Positions 16,009 through 24,998 of a stretch of DNA of 64,000 bases are shown piece by piece. The stretch spans positions 310,001 to 374,000 of the forward strand of contig CAXBGS010000001.1 in the NCBI GenBank assembly GCA_963975425.1, given 5' to 3'. The notes under the pieces were generated by a model, which was given only the letters and a program-made list of their open reading frames with translations, was not told the origin of the DNA and searched no databases. The translations under genes and the position numbers were made by a program. Within the stretch, counting starts at the first letter, position 1; the number at the start of each line of letters is the position of its first letter. The stretch is from CAXBGS01 sp963975425 (GTDB lineage: Bacteria > Planctomycetota > Planctomycetia > Pirellulales > Pirellulaceae).

Positions 16009-19000
16009 ATGAGCCTGACTAAACTTGCACTGAACAACCGATTCGCGGTGCTCGCCGCGGCATTGGCGCTATGCCTATTGGGCTTGGCAGTGATTCCGGG
16101 CATCACGATCGATATCCTTCCGGATTTCAAGAAGCCGGTCGTGGTCAGCTTCTTTTCCTACCCCGGACTTCCGACCGGCGACATGGAAAAGTCGGTAACG
16201 TCGCGCGTCGAGCGCGCCCTGACGTTGGCCGGACATATCGAGCACCAAGAATCACGGACGCTGCCAGGCGCCGCGGTCATCAAAATCTTTTTTCAACCCG
16301 GTGCCGATCCCAGTTCGGCGATGAACGACATCGTCAATCTGGAAGCCAGCGACATGTTTCACTTGCCGCCGGGAATCGAATGGCCTTTCACGCTCCGCAG
16401 CGAACCCGCCAATTTGCCCGTCGTGCTTGCCGCGATCGCCGGCGACGGACTCAGTGAAACCGAACTCTATAAGATCGGTTACTACGCCGTTCGAAACAAA
16501 ATGGGCGGTCTGAAAGGCGTCCAAATCCCTCACCCGTTCGGCGGCAAGTTTCGCCAGATGATGATTTATGTCGATCCGGCAAAACTGCAGGCGCATCACG
16601 TAAGCGCCACCGAAGTCGTCGAAGCGCTGCGCAAATCGAACTTGGTCCTCGCTGCTGGCTCTGCAGTGATCGGCGACGCTGACTATCAAATCCATCCGCT
16701 GAACACGCTGCCGACGACGGAAGAGATCGACGCCATCCCCGTCGCCATCCGCGACGGCAAACCTATCTTCATCCGCGACGTCGGGCGGACGGTGGACGAC
16801 GCGGCGATCCAGTACAACATCGTCCGCGTTAACGGCAACCGCAGTGTGTACTGTCCGCTGTTGCGTGAACCGGGCGAGAATACGATTGCGACCGTCGATC
16901 GAATCTATGATGCGATGGCGGCTGAAATCCCCAAGATGAAAGAGCGCGGCGATATCCCAGAGGCAACCGAGATTACTCTGGTTGCCGATCAGTCGGGCTA
17001 CATCCGCAAAGCGATCAGCAACCTGTACAACCAATTGGTCTTCGGCGGAATCTTGGTCGCCCTAGTTGTCTTGGTTTTCTTGAGACGTTTCTTACCGACG
17101 GTCATCATCGTCGCCACGATCGTGCTTTCGATCCTGATCGGGGCGCTCGGTTTTGCGTTCACCGGCAACACGATCAACGTCATGACGCTTGGCGGTATCG
17201 CACTCGCCATCGGAACCGTCGTCGACGCCGGAATCGTCGTGGTCGAAAACATCATTCGCCACGGTCGTATGGGCAAGACGCCCGAAGCCGCCGCCGCGGA
17301 CGGCACCAGCGAGGTGTCTGGCGCTATCTTTGCCGGTACCATCACGACGCTTGCCGTTTTTGTTCCGGCCATCTTTCTGACGGGAATGATCAAGTATTTG
17401 TTCGAACCACTATCGTTGGCCGCTTGTCTGACCATTGGGGCATCGTACGTGCTGGCGCTGACGGTCGTCCCCGCGTTCTGTGCGACATTCATTCGCGAAC
17501 GCAAGTCCGACCCGTCCGATGTCGAGAGTGCTTATGCCTACGATCAACCACGAGGATCGTATGGTCGTATGCTGGACAAGTTACTAAAGATCCCCGCGTT
17601 CATGGCCGGTTTGATTGTCTTGGCCGCCGCTGCATCCATGCTGCTTTGGCCGCAAGTCGGCACGGAGTTGTTTCCCCAAGTCGATTCGGGATCGTTCGAA
17701 CTGCGAATCAAGACCTTGCCAGGAACTCGGCTTGAAAAGACCGAGGAACTGGTCGCGAAAATCGAAGACTCAATCAAACAAGTCATTCCCGAAGAAGAAA
17801 TCAAAACCATCATCTCTAACATTGGCATGCCGGTTGGCAAGGGAGCCGGGTTCTCCACCGTCCTCAGTTCCAATTCGGGTCCCGACACCGCCTATATCAT
17901 CGTCAACTTGACCCAGAGCGGTCGGTCGACCAGCACGACCGAGTACGTGCAAAGACTGCGCAACGAATTACCGGAGCAGTTCCCGATGGAACAATTTCTG
18001 TTCGTGTCCGGCGGAATCGTCAACATGGCGCTAAACGAAGGCGTTCCCACACCGGTCAGCGTCCAGGTTGCCGCCGGCACCGTCGCACAATGCCGCGACG
18101 CTGCCGAGAAGGTTGTCGAAGCGGTCAAAAGAATTCCCGGCACCGTCGACGTGCAAATCGCACAGTCGTTGGAATACCCTCAGTATGACGTTCAAGTCGA
18201 CCGCACCCGTGCCAAGTACTTGGGCCTGGATCAGGAAGAAATCGCGCAAACCATCCTGACAGCACTGGGCAGCAGCGTCGGTTACTCGCCAACGATCTGG
18301 ATTGATCCCAGCAGCGGAACCGACTTTTTCATGGGCGTGCAATACGAAGACAACAAACTCGAATCGCTGGACGACATTCGCAACATCCCGTTGTCGTTGA
18401 CGACCCCCGACGGTCCGGTAACGATTCCGCTATCGAACGTCGCGAACATCAAACGCGTGACGATTCCGGCTGAGATCGCGCATTACAACATCGGCCGTGT
18501 CAACGACGTACACATCAACTTGGATGGTCGCGACATGGGCAGCGTCGCCGCCGACGTCCAGCGCGCCATCGACGACATCGAGTTCGAATCGGGCGTCTCG
18601 GCAACCTTGCGAGGCCCGACAGTGACGATGAACGAGGGCATGAAGATGCTGGGGTTCGGCTTGATGACCGCCGCCGTGTTGGTCTACCTGGTCTTGATGG
18701 CTCAGTTTCGATCTTTCCTCGACCCACTGATCATCATGCTGGCCGTCCCGCTGGGGCTCAGCGGTGTGCTGCTGATGCTGTACTTCACCGGTACGACCCT
18801 GAACATTCAATCGATGATGGGGACGTTGATGATGGTCGGCGTCGTCGTGAACAACTCGATTCTGTTGGTCGAATTCGCCAATCGTCGTCGTAAAGTCGGC
18901 CTGTCCGGTACCGAAGCCGCACTTGCCGCCGCCCAAGTCCGGCTGCGTCCGATCTTGATGACGTCGCTAACGCTGATCGCATCGATGCTGCCGCTGGCAA

Positions 19001-19158
19001 TCTACTTTGGCCCTGGCAACGAAGCGATGATTCCGTTGGCACGAGCCGTCGTGGGCGGCATGGTCGTCTCAACGATCCTGACGCTGGTGTTGGTTCCATG
19101 TGTCTACGCGTTGGTCCACCACGGACGCGTCACGGTCAATCCACCCACATCGGCGTAG
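16009..19158 (+). CDS. RND efflux permease with altered proton-relay residues
   Basis: A 1049-residue inner membrane transporter of the AcrB/HAE type, exporting hydrophobic or amphiphilic compounds with the adaptor and TolC-like proteins encoded alongside. There are twelve helices: TM1 at about 12-30, TM2-6 at about 340-500, a short break near 530, TM7 at about 530, and TM8-12 after about 880, with two large periplasmic loops. In TM4 the usual VDDA reads VDAG (D406 kept, the second Asp is A407), and in TM10 the usual AKN reads VNN (N948, N949), so two of the residues that form the proton relay in AcrB (D408 and K940) are absent. The substrate is unknown. Confidence 0.92.
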   Translation: MSLTKLALNNRFAVLAAALALCLLGLAVIPGITIDILPDFKKPVVVSFFSYPGLPTGDMEKSVTSRVERALTLAGHIEHQESRTLPGAAVIKIFFQPGADPSSAMNDIVNLEASDMFHLPPGIEWPFTLRSEPANLPVVLAAIAGDGLSETELYKIGYYAVRNKMGGLKGVQIPHPFGGKFRQMMIYVDPAKLQAHHVSATEVVEALRKSNLVLAAGSAVIGDADYQIHPLNTLPTTEEIDAIPVAIRDGKPIFIRDVGRTVDDAAIQYNIVRVNGNRSVYCPLLREPGENTIATVDRIYDAMAAEIPKMKERGDIPEATEITLVADQSGYIRKAISNLYNQLVFGGILVALVVLVFLRRFLPTVIIVATIVLSILIGALGFAFTGNTINVMTLGGIALAIGTVVDAGIVVVENIIRHGRMGKTPEAAAADGTSEVSGAIFAGTITTLAVFVPAIFLTGMIKYLFEPLSLAACLTIGASYVLALTVVPAFCATFIRERKSDPSDVESAYAYDQPRGSYGRMLDKLLKIPAFMAGLIVLAAAASMLLWPQVGTELFPQVDSGSFELRIKTLPGTRLEKTEELVAKIEDSIKQVIPEEEIKTIISNIGMPVGKGAGFSTVLSSNSGPDTAYIIVNLTQSGRSTSTTEYVQRLRNELPEQFPMEQFLFVSGGIVNMALNEGVPTPVSVQVAAGTVAQCRDAAEKVVEAVKRIPGTVDVQIAQSLEYPQYDVQVDRTRAKYLGLDQEEIAQTILTALGSSVGYSPTIWIDPSSGTDFFMGVQYEDNKLESLDDIRNIPLSLTTPDGPVTIPLSNVANIKRVTIPAEIAHYNIGRVNDVHINLDGRDMGSVAADVQRAIDDIEFESGVSATLRGPTVTMNEGMKMLGFGLMTAAVLVYLVLMAQFRSFLDPLIIMLAVPLGLSGVLLMLYFTGTTLNIQSMMGTLMMVGVVVNNSILLVEFANRRRKVGLSGTEAALAAAQVRLRPILMTSLTLIASMLPLAIYFGPGNEAMIPLARAVVGGMVVSTILTLVLVPCVYALVHHGRVTVNPPTSA

Positions 19159-19194
19159 CAATCCGTCACATTGCCGGGCGCAAGTATTGACACG

Positions 19195-19220
19195 AGGACC
19201 CTCGCCAGAACGGGGGTCCT
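19195..19220. terminator. Possible hairpin after the RND permease gene
   Basis: AGGACCC and GGGTCCT form a seven-base stem around a 12-base loop, located 36 bases after the permease stop. There is no T-run, so a factor-independent terminator is uncertain. Confidence 0.3.
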
Positions 19221-19299
19221 GCATGTCGCGTGACACCCAATGTGGCGTGCGTTTCGATACGACTGGTCCCGTGCCAATGACTGCGTGTAATCGTGCCGC

Positions 19300-22251
19300 T
19301 TACTGCACGTAAAGCAACTGGTTGGTTTGCAGCAACGCGTGAGCAAGCCGAGGAACGGTCGACACATTGTCGATCGACGCTTCGCGGAGGAAGTTCACCG
19401 CGAGGTCGAGTTCCGTTTGGTCCGGTGACCGCTGATAGACAAGCTTGTACAACGCCTGGGCCTTCGCAGCGGGCGTTTTTGCTCGCTGCACTTCTGGGCG
19501 TGCCGCCAAGTCACGCGCGCGATCCAACAGCCAGCCGCTATTCATCTTGAAAAGACTCTGTTGCGCAACGATCGTCGTGTCTCGCTGCGCCGTGGTCATC
19601 TCGGGATTCGCGAAGTCGAAGTTGCTAAAAATATCCGGCAGTTTGTAGCGATCAATGTATAGATAGATCGACCGCCGCGTCGCATCGGTGACCGCATCGA
19701 CTGGACGCCCACCGACGTCACGTGAAAGTGTGCCCGCGACAAACAACCAAGTGTCACGCATCTCTTCAAACGTCATTCGCCTTGGCGAAAACCGCCACAG
19801 CAACACGTTCTCTGCGTCGAGTTGCATTGCATCCTCGCGAGGCAAACTCGCTTGTTGGTAGACGTTTGAGTTCATGATCAAGCGATTCAGTTTCTTCAAT
19901 GACCAACCCTCATCGACGAACCAACTTGCCAGCCAGTCCAACAGCTCGGGATGACTTGGTGGGTCACCACTGAGGCCAAAATCACTCGGTGTCGAGACGA
20001 TCCCCCGTCCGAAATGCCATAGCCAAACGCGATTGACAATGACTCTTGCGGTAAGTGGGTTGTCGTGAGAAACGATCGCATCGGCTAACTCGCGCCGTCC
20101 ACTTCCTTGCGTGAACGGCTTTGGTTCGTCTTGGCATAAACGTTCTAGAAAACGGCGCGGAACCAGATCGCCCGGTGATTGGCTGTCGCCGCGGATGTAC
20201 AGCGGCGAGTCGGCGGGCGAATCGGCGTCTCGAAATCCCATCACGCGGACGGGTGCACCGAGATGTTCCCCTTCAAACTTCGCGACCTCGTGCATTTCAC
20301 GCACTCGAGTCTTGTAAATATCGCCGGCGCCTAACTGCATCAGCTCGCGTGGCGACATAAAGTAGGGACCGCGAAGCCCGATCGTCACTTGGCGGAGCGA
20401 TTCCAATTCCGGATCGCTCAGTGGGGGCGGTAATGCGGGATGATCGTAGTACTCGGGAAGAAATCGTTGTGGGGACGATTCAAAACTGGCCAACAGTTCC
20501 GCAATCGGATAGCGACCGTCGGCAGCCTGTTCGACGTCTTGAAAGATCCGCTGGTAAATTTCGGCAACGTCTCGTAGCGACTTAGGCGTTTGACCACGAA
20601 ACCGTTTGGCGACCAAGGCAGGGACGGGTCGACCACCGCAGCTCCCGCGGCCAACTTCCGCAGCAAGTTCGCCGGCAAGGATGGCAAACGAAGATTCGGG
20701 CAAATCCGCAAACGCAAACCAAGGCAAGTACGCCGGCGCCGCCTCTTCTTGCAATCGTTGCAGAGCATTCAGCCACGCGTTCATGGCGTTGGGTTGCAGA
20801 CCGACCTCACGCGATGCCAGTGTGACGAGCTCTTCCTGCAATTCCCCATCACGGTACTTTTCGGTTCCGATCAGATAGTCGGCGACTTGCAGCGTTAGAT
20901 TCTGCATGAATTCGTTTAGACGATCACGGCACTGTTTGTACAGTCGCGATGTCATCTGATCTTTCTGACGCACGAAGTCGCGATAGGCATCGGTTCCTGC
21001 GGTATCGTGCAGCAAGTACGTTGTCTCTTCGCTGCTGGAAAAGACACCGTGCAACGCGTAGTAGTCGGCTTGTGAAATTGGATCCAGCTTGTGGTCGTGA
21101 CAACGCGCACAGGCGACCGACAAACCAAGGAAGCACTTTGAAACCGCATCGATTCGATCATCGATTCGGTCATCCAGATTTCCGCCGAACGTCTTGCCGA
21201 CACGGTTAAACCCCAAACCGGCATAGGGCCGACGGTCCGTTGTCGTCGCGATCGTATCACCCGCGATTTGCTCGAGCACGAATTGATCAAACGGCAGGTC
21301 ACGGTTCATTGCATCGATCACGTAATCACGGTACGCCCAAGCGAACGGGTAATACGGTGGATCACGTGACGGCGCTAATCGCTCGCCGTTATTGTCAGCG
21401 TATCGCGCAATGTCCAACCAATGCCGCGCCCATTTCTCGCCGTAGTGTTTTGATTCCAACAGCCGATCGATTGCATCACTGACGGCGTTGGAACTTGAGT
21501 CACCCGCCAATCGTTGAATTTCCTTTAGCGTTGGGGGCAAGCCTCGCAGGTCATACGACGCTCGTCGCAGCAGCGTGCGACGATCGGCGCGAGGTGACGG
21601 TTCCAGCCCCGCGTCGCGCAATCGCTTTAGAATGAAGGCGTCGATTGGAGTCTTTACCCAGGGGTCGTCCAGTTCTGGGGGATCAGGATGGCGAATGGGC
21701 TGGAACGCCCAGTGCGATTCCGCATCCATTTCCTGATACAAGACGCGTCGCCGCTTCGCTGCCCCTGCGGATGGTTCACGAGGATCGATCGCTCCCGTGC
21801 GCACCCAGTGCCGAAAATCGTCGATCACCTTGTCCGACAATCGTTTATCGGGTGGCATCTCGAACGATTCGTGTTTCAAAGCCTCGATCAATAAGCTTTC
21901 GTCTGGCTCACCGACCACAATTGCCGGCCCCGAGTCACCGCCTTGCAGCAACCCACTGCGGCTATCCAGCAGCAATCCGCCCTGGATCTTGTCCGCTTCG
22001 GCGGAATGACACGCATAACAATGTTTGACTAGTGCCGGACGAATCTTGCTTTCGAAAAAATCAAGTTTCTCCTTGTTCGCGATTGCATCTTTGCTCGCCG
22101 GCGCATCGTCAAAGCTGACATCTTGGCCCTGTGTGCCGACAGCAAACAGAAGAACAAACACCGGTGAAAGACAGAGGATGCGGCGACGCCGCGACCGATG
22201 TTCTTTGCTAAGGGCGAAAACACGAATTCTTCGATTGGTGTGTGTGTTCAT
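19300..22251 (-). CDS. Cytochrome-c-like DUF1549/DUF1553 secreted protein (PSD1 family)
   Basis: A 983-residue protein of the planctomycete family with a c-type haem-binding domain and two domains of unknown function, DUF1549 and DUF1553. A basic N-terminus precedes a hydrophobic signal segment (about 25-42). The first haem motif is CYACH at 78-82, followed by the PSCyt1 pattern with GGLLLDSRSGLLQGGDSGPAI and a distal Met in FEMPPDKRL. DUF1549 runs from about 180 (PIDAFILKRLRDAGLEPSP) and includes a second CxxCH near 380 (CARCH). DUF1553 is at about 700-960 (IVSHDNPLTARVIVNRVWLWHFG). Its ATG overlaps the stop of the DUF1501 gene by four bases (ATGA at 22248-22251), so both are co-translated. 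The function is unknown; association with carbohydrate degradation is inferred from genome context. Confidence 0.92.
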   Translation of the reverse strand: MNTHTNRRIRVFALSKEHRSRRRRILCLSPVFVLLFAVGTQGQDVSFDDAPASKDAIANKEKLDFFESKIRPALVKHCYACHSAEADKIQGGLLLDSRSGLLQGGDSGPAIVVGEPDESLLIEALKHESFEMPPDKRLSDKVIDDFRHWVRTGAIDPREPSAGAAKRRRVLYQEMDAESHWAFQPIRHPDPPELDDPWVKTPIDAFILKRLRDAGLEPSPRADRRTLLRRASYDLRGLPPTLKEIQRLAGDSSSNAVSDAIDRLLESKHYGEKWARHWLDIARYADNNGERLAPSRDPPYYPFAWAYRDYVIDAMNRDLPFDQFVLEQIAGDTIATTTDRRPYAGLGFNRVGKTFGGNLDDRIDDRIDAVSKCFLGLSVACARCHDHKLDPISQADYYALHGVFSSSEETTYLLHDTAGTDAYRDFVRQKDQMTSRLYKQCRDRLNEFMQNLTLQVADYLIGTEKYRDGELQEELVTLASREVGLQPNAMNAWLNALQRLQEEAAPAYLPWFAFADLPESSFAILAGELAAEVGRGSCGGRPVPALVAKRFRGQTPKSLRDVAEIYQRIFQDVEQAADGRYPIAELLASFESSPQRFLPEYYDHPALPPPLSDPELESLRQVTIGLRGPYFMSPRELMQLGAGDIYKTRVREMHEVAKFEGEHLGAPVRVMGFRDADSPADSPLYIRGDSQSPGDLVPRRFLERLCQDEPKPFTQGSGRRELADAIVSHDNPLTARVIVNRVWLWHFGRGIVSTPSDFGLSGDPPSHPELLDWLASWFVDEGWSLKKLNRLIMNSNVYQQASLPREDAMQLDAENVLLWRFSPRRMTFEEMRDTWLFVAGTLSRDVGGRPVDAVTDATRRSIYLYIDRYKLPDIFSNFDFANPEMTTAQRDTTIVAQQSLFKMNSGWLLDRARDLAARPEVQRAKTPAAKAQALYKLVYQRSPDQTELDLAVNFLREASIDNVSTVPRLAHALLQTNQLLYVQ

Positions 22252-23642
22252 GCGATAATGTCCTGAACAACGTTTCCGTACACATCGGTTAGACGAAAGT
22301 CGCGTCCGTTGTAGCGATAAGTCAATTTTTCGTGATCGAATCCCAACAGATGCAATACCGTCGCGTGCAGATCATGGACGTGGACGCGACCGCTAAGTCC
22401 AGCAGCGCCGAACTCATCGGTCTCGCCGTATACCAAGCCGGGTTTGACGCCACCGCCGGCCATCCACATGGAAAAACAGTCACTGTGGTGATCTCGACCC
22501 GGCTCGCCGCGACCGCGTTTGTCATAGCCGGGCGTTCGTCCGAATTCACCGCCCCAAACCACAAGCGTATCCTCGAGCATCCCGAGTCGCTGCAGGTCGG
22601 CAAGCAAGGCGGCGAGTGGCTGATCACACTCGCGAGAAATTGTTTTCAGATTCTTGTTGATCGCGACGTGATGATCCCATGTTCCATGAAACACTTGAAC
22701 GAATCGCACGCCTGATTCGGCAAGTCTGCGTGCGACCAGCAAAGTTTTCCCAAACTCAGAGTTGCCATAACTTTTTACGACCGATTGTGATTCACCCGAG
22801 ATATCGAATGCCGACGTCGCCTCGGATTGCATGCGGAAAGCAAGTTCCAGCGACTGGATCTCGGCATCCAAGTTCGCTTCCTGATTTGATCGTTGAAAAT
22901 GGTGCTGGTTCAACGCTTGCACCAGATCCAATTCCGTTCGCTGCTGCGCCAGATCAAATTCGGGATTGCGAATATTTTCAATCATCCGCTCGACCTCGCT
23001 GGCGATCTTGCGCAAATTCGTACCCTGATACATGCTCGGCAAAAACGACGACCCCCAACACTTGTTGCCACCGAATCCACCGGACCCGATCGAGATATAG
23101 CCCGGCAGATTTTGATTTTCTGTTCCCAATCCGTACAACACCCACGAGCCGAGCGACGGTTTGGGAAGCCGCGCCGAGCCGGTCGTCATCATCAGCGTCG
23201 CGCTCTTGTGTTCGGGCGAATCGGTGTGAACGGCGCGTAACACGGCAAGCTTGTCGACATGCGCACTCAGCTTTGGAAACAACTCGGAAACCTCAATTCC
23301 CGATTCGCCGCGACGTGTGAATTTAAACGGAGACGGAAGTGGCGTGGCTCCCAGTGCCGGAATCGTTTTGCCTTCCCATTTCGACAGCGCCGGCTTGGGG
23401 TCCCAGGTATCGACGTGTGAGGGCCCGCCGTTGCAAAAAACATGGATCACTCGCTTCGCTTTAGCGGCAAAGTGTGTCGCTTGCTGAGCCAGCGGCGAAC
23501 TTTCACTGGCATTCGCCAGGCGCTGATCCGCTGCCATGGCGGCCAGGGCGACCGAGCCGAACCCCATCCCAAAACGGGACAAAAACTGACGCCGCCCCAG
23601 ATCGCCGGGGGCTGGTTGAGCAAAATCGTGCGGAAAGTCCAT
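22248..23642 (-). CDS. DUF1501 protein, Tat-exported
   Basis: A 464-residue protein of the DUF1501 family, related in fold to alkaline phosphatases and sulfatases; no substrate is known. The N-terminus has a twin-arginine signal (GRRQFLSRFGMGFGSVALAAMA), so it is probably exported folded. The core shows FCNGGPSHVDTWDPKP early on, the conserved HxDxxxH-like metal region later (FHGTWDHHVAINKN), and LVVWGGEFGRTPGYD followed by GRDHHSDCFSMWMAGGGVKPG near the C-terminus. It is the first gene of the pair with the PSD1 protein (order DUF1501 then PSD1). Confidence 0.92.
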   Translation of the reverse strand: MDFPHDFAQPAPGDLGRRQFLSRFGMGFGSVALAAMAADQRLANASESSPLAQQATHFAAKAKRVIHVFCNGGPSHVDTWDPKPALSKWEGKTIPALGATPLPSPFKFTRRGESGIEVSELFPKLSAHVDKLAVLRAVHTDSPEHKSATLMMTTGSARLPKPSLGSWVLYGLGTENQNLPGYISIGSGGFGGNKCWGSSFLPSMYQGTNLRKIASEVERMIENIRNPEFDLAQQRTELDLVQALNQHHFQRSNQEANLDAEIQSLELAFRMQSEATSAFDISGESQSVVKSYGNSEFGKTLLVARRLAESGVRFVQVFHGTWDHHVAINKNLKTISRECDQPLAALLADLQRLGMLEDTLVVWGGEFGRTPGYDKRGRGEPGRDHHSDCFSMWMAGGGVKPGLVYGETDEFGAAGLSGRVHVHDLHATVLHLLGFDHEKLTYRYNGRDFRLTDVYGNVVQDIIA

Positions 23643-23708
23643 GCTGTCCTCTGGTTGGGGAACAAGTCACGCGTTAAACGATGACACACACATTCGCGTG
23701 CCTTCGAT

Positions 23709-24998
23709 TCAGCGAGTCGGGTTTTCGTACCAAGTCACGCCCAGTTGGGCACGCTCTTCACACGTCAATAGATCGCGATCTCCATCGCCATCCAAATCGA
23801 TCATTTGCATCAAGTCGTATTTGATTCCCAGTTTTCCACTGATGCGATTGAATTGCCAGCGCGTCTCAGTCGATTGCGATTGCGATTGCGATTGCCGCAA
23901 CCAAAATACGCCGTATTTGTCCTGTGCATGTTCACACGTCACGACCAAATCGGATATTCCATCGAGGTCGACATCACAGATCTCAACGGCTTTGCCGCCG
24001 CCGGTATCTGGTGGCATTGGGATTCGAACTTCATTCCATCGATCACCTGAATCATCTTGTCCAAGAAAGACGAACAATCCCGAGTCGTGCGTCGCCGTCG
24101 CCACATCCCTGATGCCATCGCCGTTGAGGTCTCCGTGAGCAGCGAACATGACTTCTTTTCCCATAGCGCCGATCGGATGTTGAGTCCATTGACCGGCGTT
24201 TTCGATATCAGACGGCCCCGGGTTTTCTAACCACTTGCAGCCTCGGTCGGCTTCGGTGCGGTCGGTCAACAGCACATCCAGGTCCCCATCGCCATCCATG
24301 TCTTCGTCGATCAGCGACATGATCCAACCGGCGTCGTAAATGGGATGCCATATCCAATCTGACAGTCGCCTTGGGTTTGCCGGCGACTGCAGCCATCCGA
24401 TTTGGGTCGCCGCCAGTTTTGATTTCGATCGTGACTTTGCACCGATCATCAAGTCCGGTCCAAATTCTTGATCGATCTGCATTGGCAAACAAAACATGAA
24501 CGCTTGCTGCTGAGCCAACATGGGAAATGGCTGCGTGGACCAAGCGGCAGAATCTAGCAATTGTCCAGGGTCGCTCGGTGCCCAATGGGCATACACACTT
24601 AAAGTTTTTCCCTCGCAGCAACTGACAACATCGGTGGCACCGTCGCCGTCCAGATCAACGAAGACCGCGTCCTCGGGTGATAGGACGTTTCCGACGGTGA
24701 CGGCAGGCCAGCGCTGTTTGACCGCTTCGGTGCCGGGGTGCAAATAGACACGAATCTTACCGCCTTCTTCCCATCCGGTTACCAAGTCCAAGCGTCCGTC
24801 ACCGTTGACATCCAGCGGACGCACACCGTCGGCCCCACGTGAAGAATCATCGATCGTGTGCCGCATCCAATTTCCAACGTTCTCGTCGGCGGACATTGGC
24901 AAAGGTGTTAACACGACGAATATCGTCGGTGCAATCATCGCCACAGCGACTTTCAAAAGCGAACATCGGTTTGTGTGGCGTTTCAAACTTGTCAGCAT
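23709..24998 (-). CDS. FG-GAP/VCBS repeat secreted protein
   Basis: A 429-residue protein with a hydrophobic N-terminal segment (SLLKVAVAMIAPTIFVVLTPLPMSA), a likely signal peptide. It contains at least six Ca-binding loops of the DxDxDG type spread along the sequence: DVNGDGRLD, DLDGDGATD, DMDGDGDLD, DLNGDGIRD, DVDLDGISD and DLDGDGDRD, the signature of a beta-propeller of FG-GAP repeats. Its ATG overlaps the stop of the sulfatase gene upstream by one base (TAATG at 24996-25000). The run of Gln-Ser near the C-terminus is encoded by a hexanucleotide repeat. It probably binds polysaccharide or protein outside the cell; this is inference. Confidence 0.88.
   Translation of the reverse strand: MLTSLKRHTNRCSLLKVAVAMIAPTIFVVLTPLPMSADENVGNWMRHTIDDSSRGADGVRPLDVNGDGRLDLVTGWEEGGKIRVYLHPGTEAVKQRWPAVTVGNVLSPEDAVFVDLDGDGATDVVSCCEGKTLSVYAHWAPSDPGQLLDSAAWSTQPFPMLAQQQAFMFCLPMQIDQEFGPDLMIGAKSRSKSKLAATQIGWLQSPANPRRLSDWIWHPIYDAGWIMSLIDEDMDGDGDLDVLLTDRTEADRGCKWLENPGPSDIENAGQWTQHPIGAMGKEVMFAAHGDLNGDGIRDVATATHDSGLFVFLGQDDSGDRWNEVRIPMPPDTGGGKAVEICDVDLDGISDLVVTCEHAQDKYGVFWLRQSQSQSQSTETRWQFNRISGKLGIKYDLMQMIDLDGDGDRDLLTCEERAQLGVTWYENPTR
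23872..23895 (-). repeat. Hexanucleotide repeat encoding Ser-Gln
   Basis: Four copies of GATTGC inside the FG-GAP gene, read on the minus strand as GCAATC and coding for alternating Gln and Ser (SQSQSQS). In-frame repeat, so copy-number change would lengthen or shorten the run without a frameshift. Confidence 0.8.

Noticed and set aside
19195..19220. Strong terminator after the RND permease
   Set aside because: Only seven base pairs and no T-run; kept as a weak feature, not counted as evidence of transcript end.
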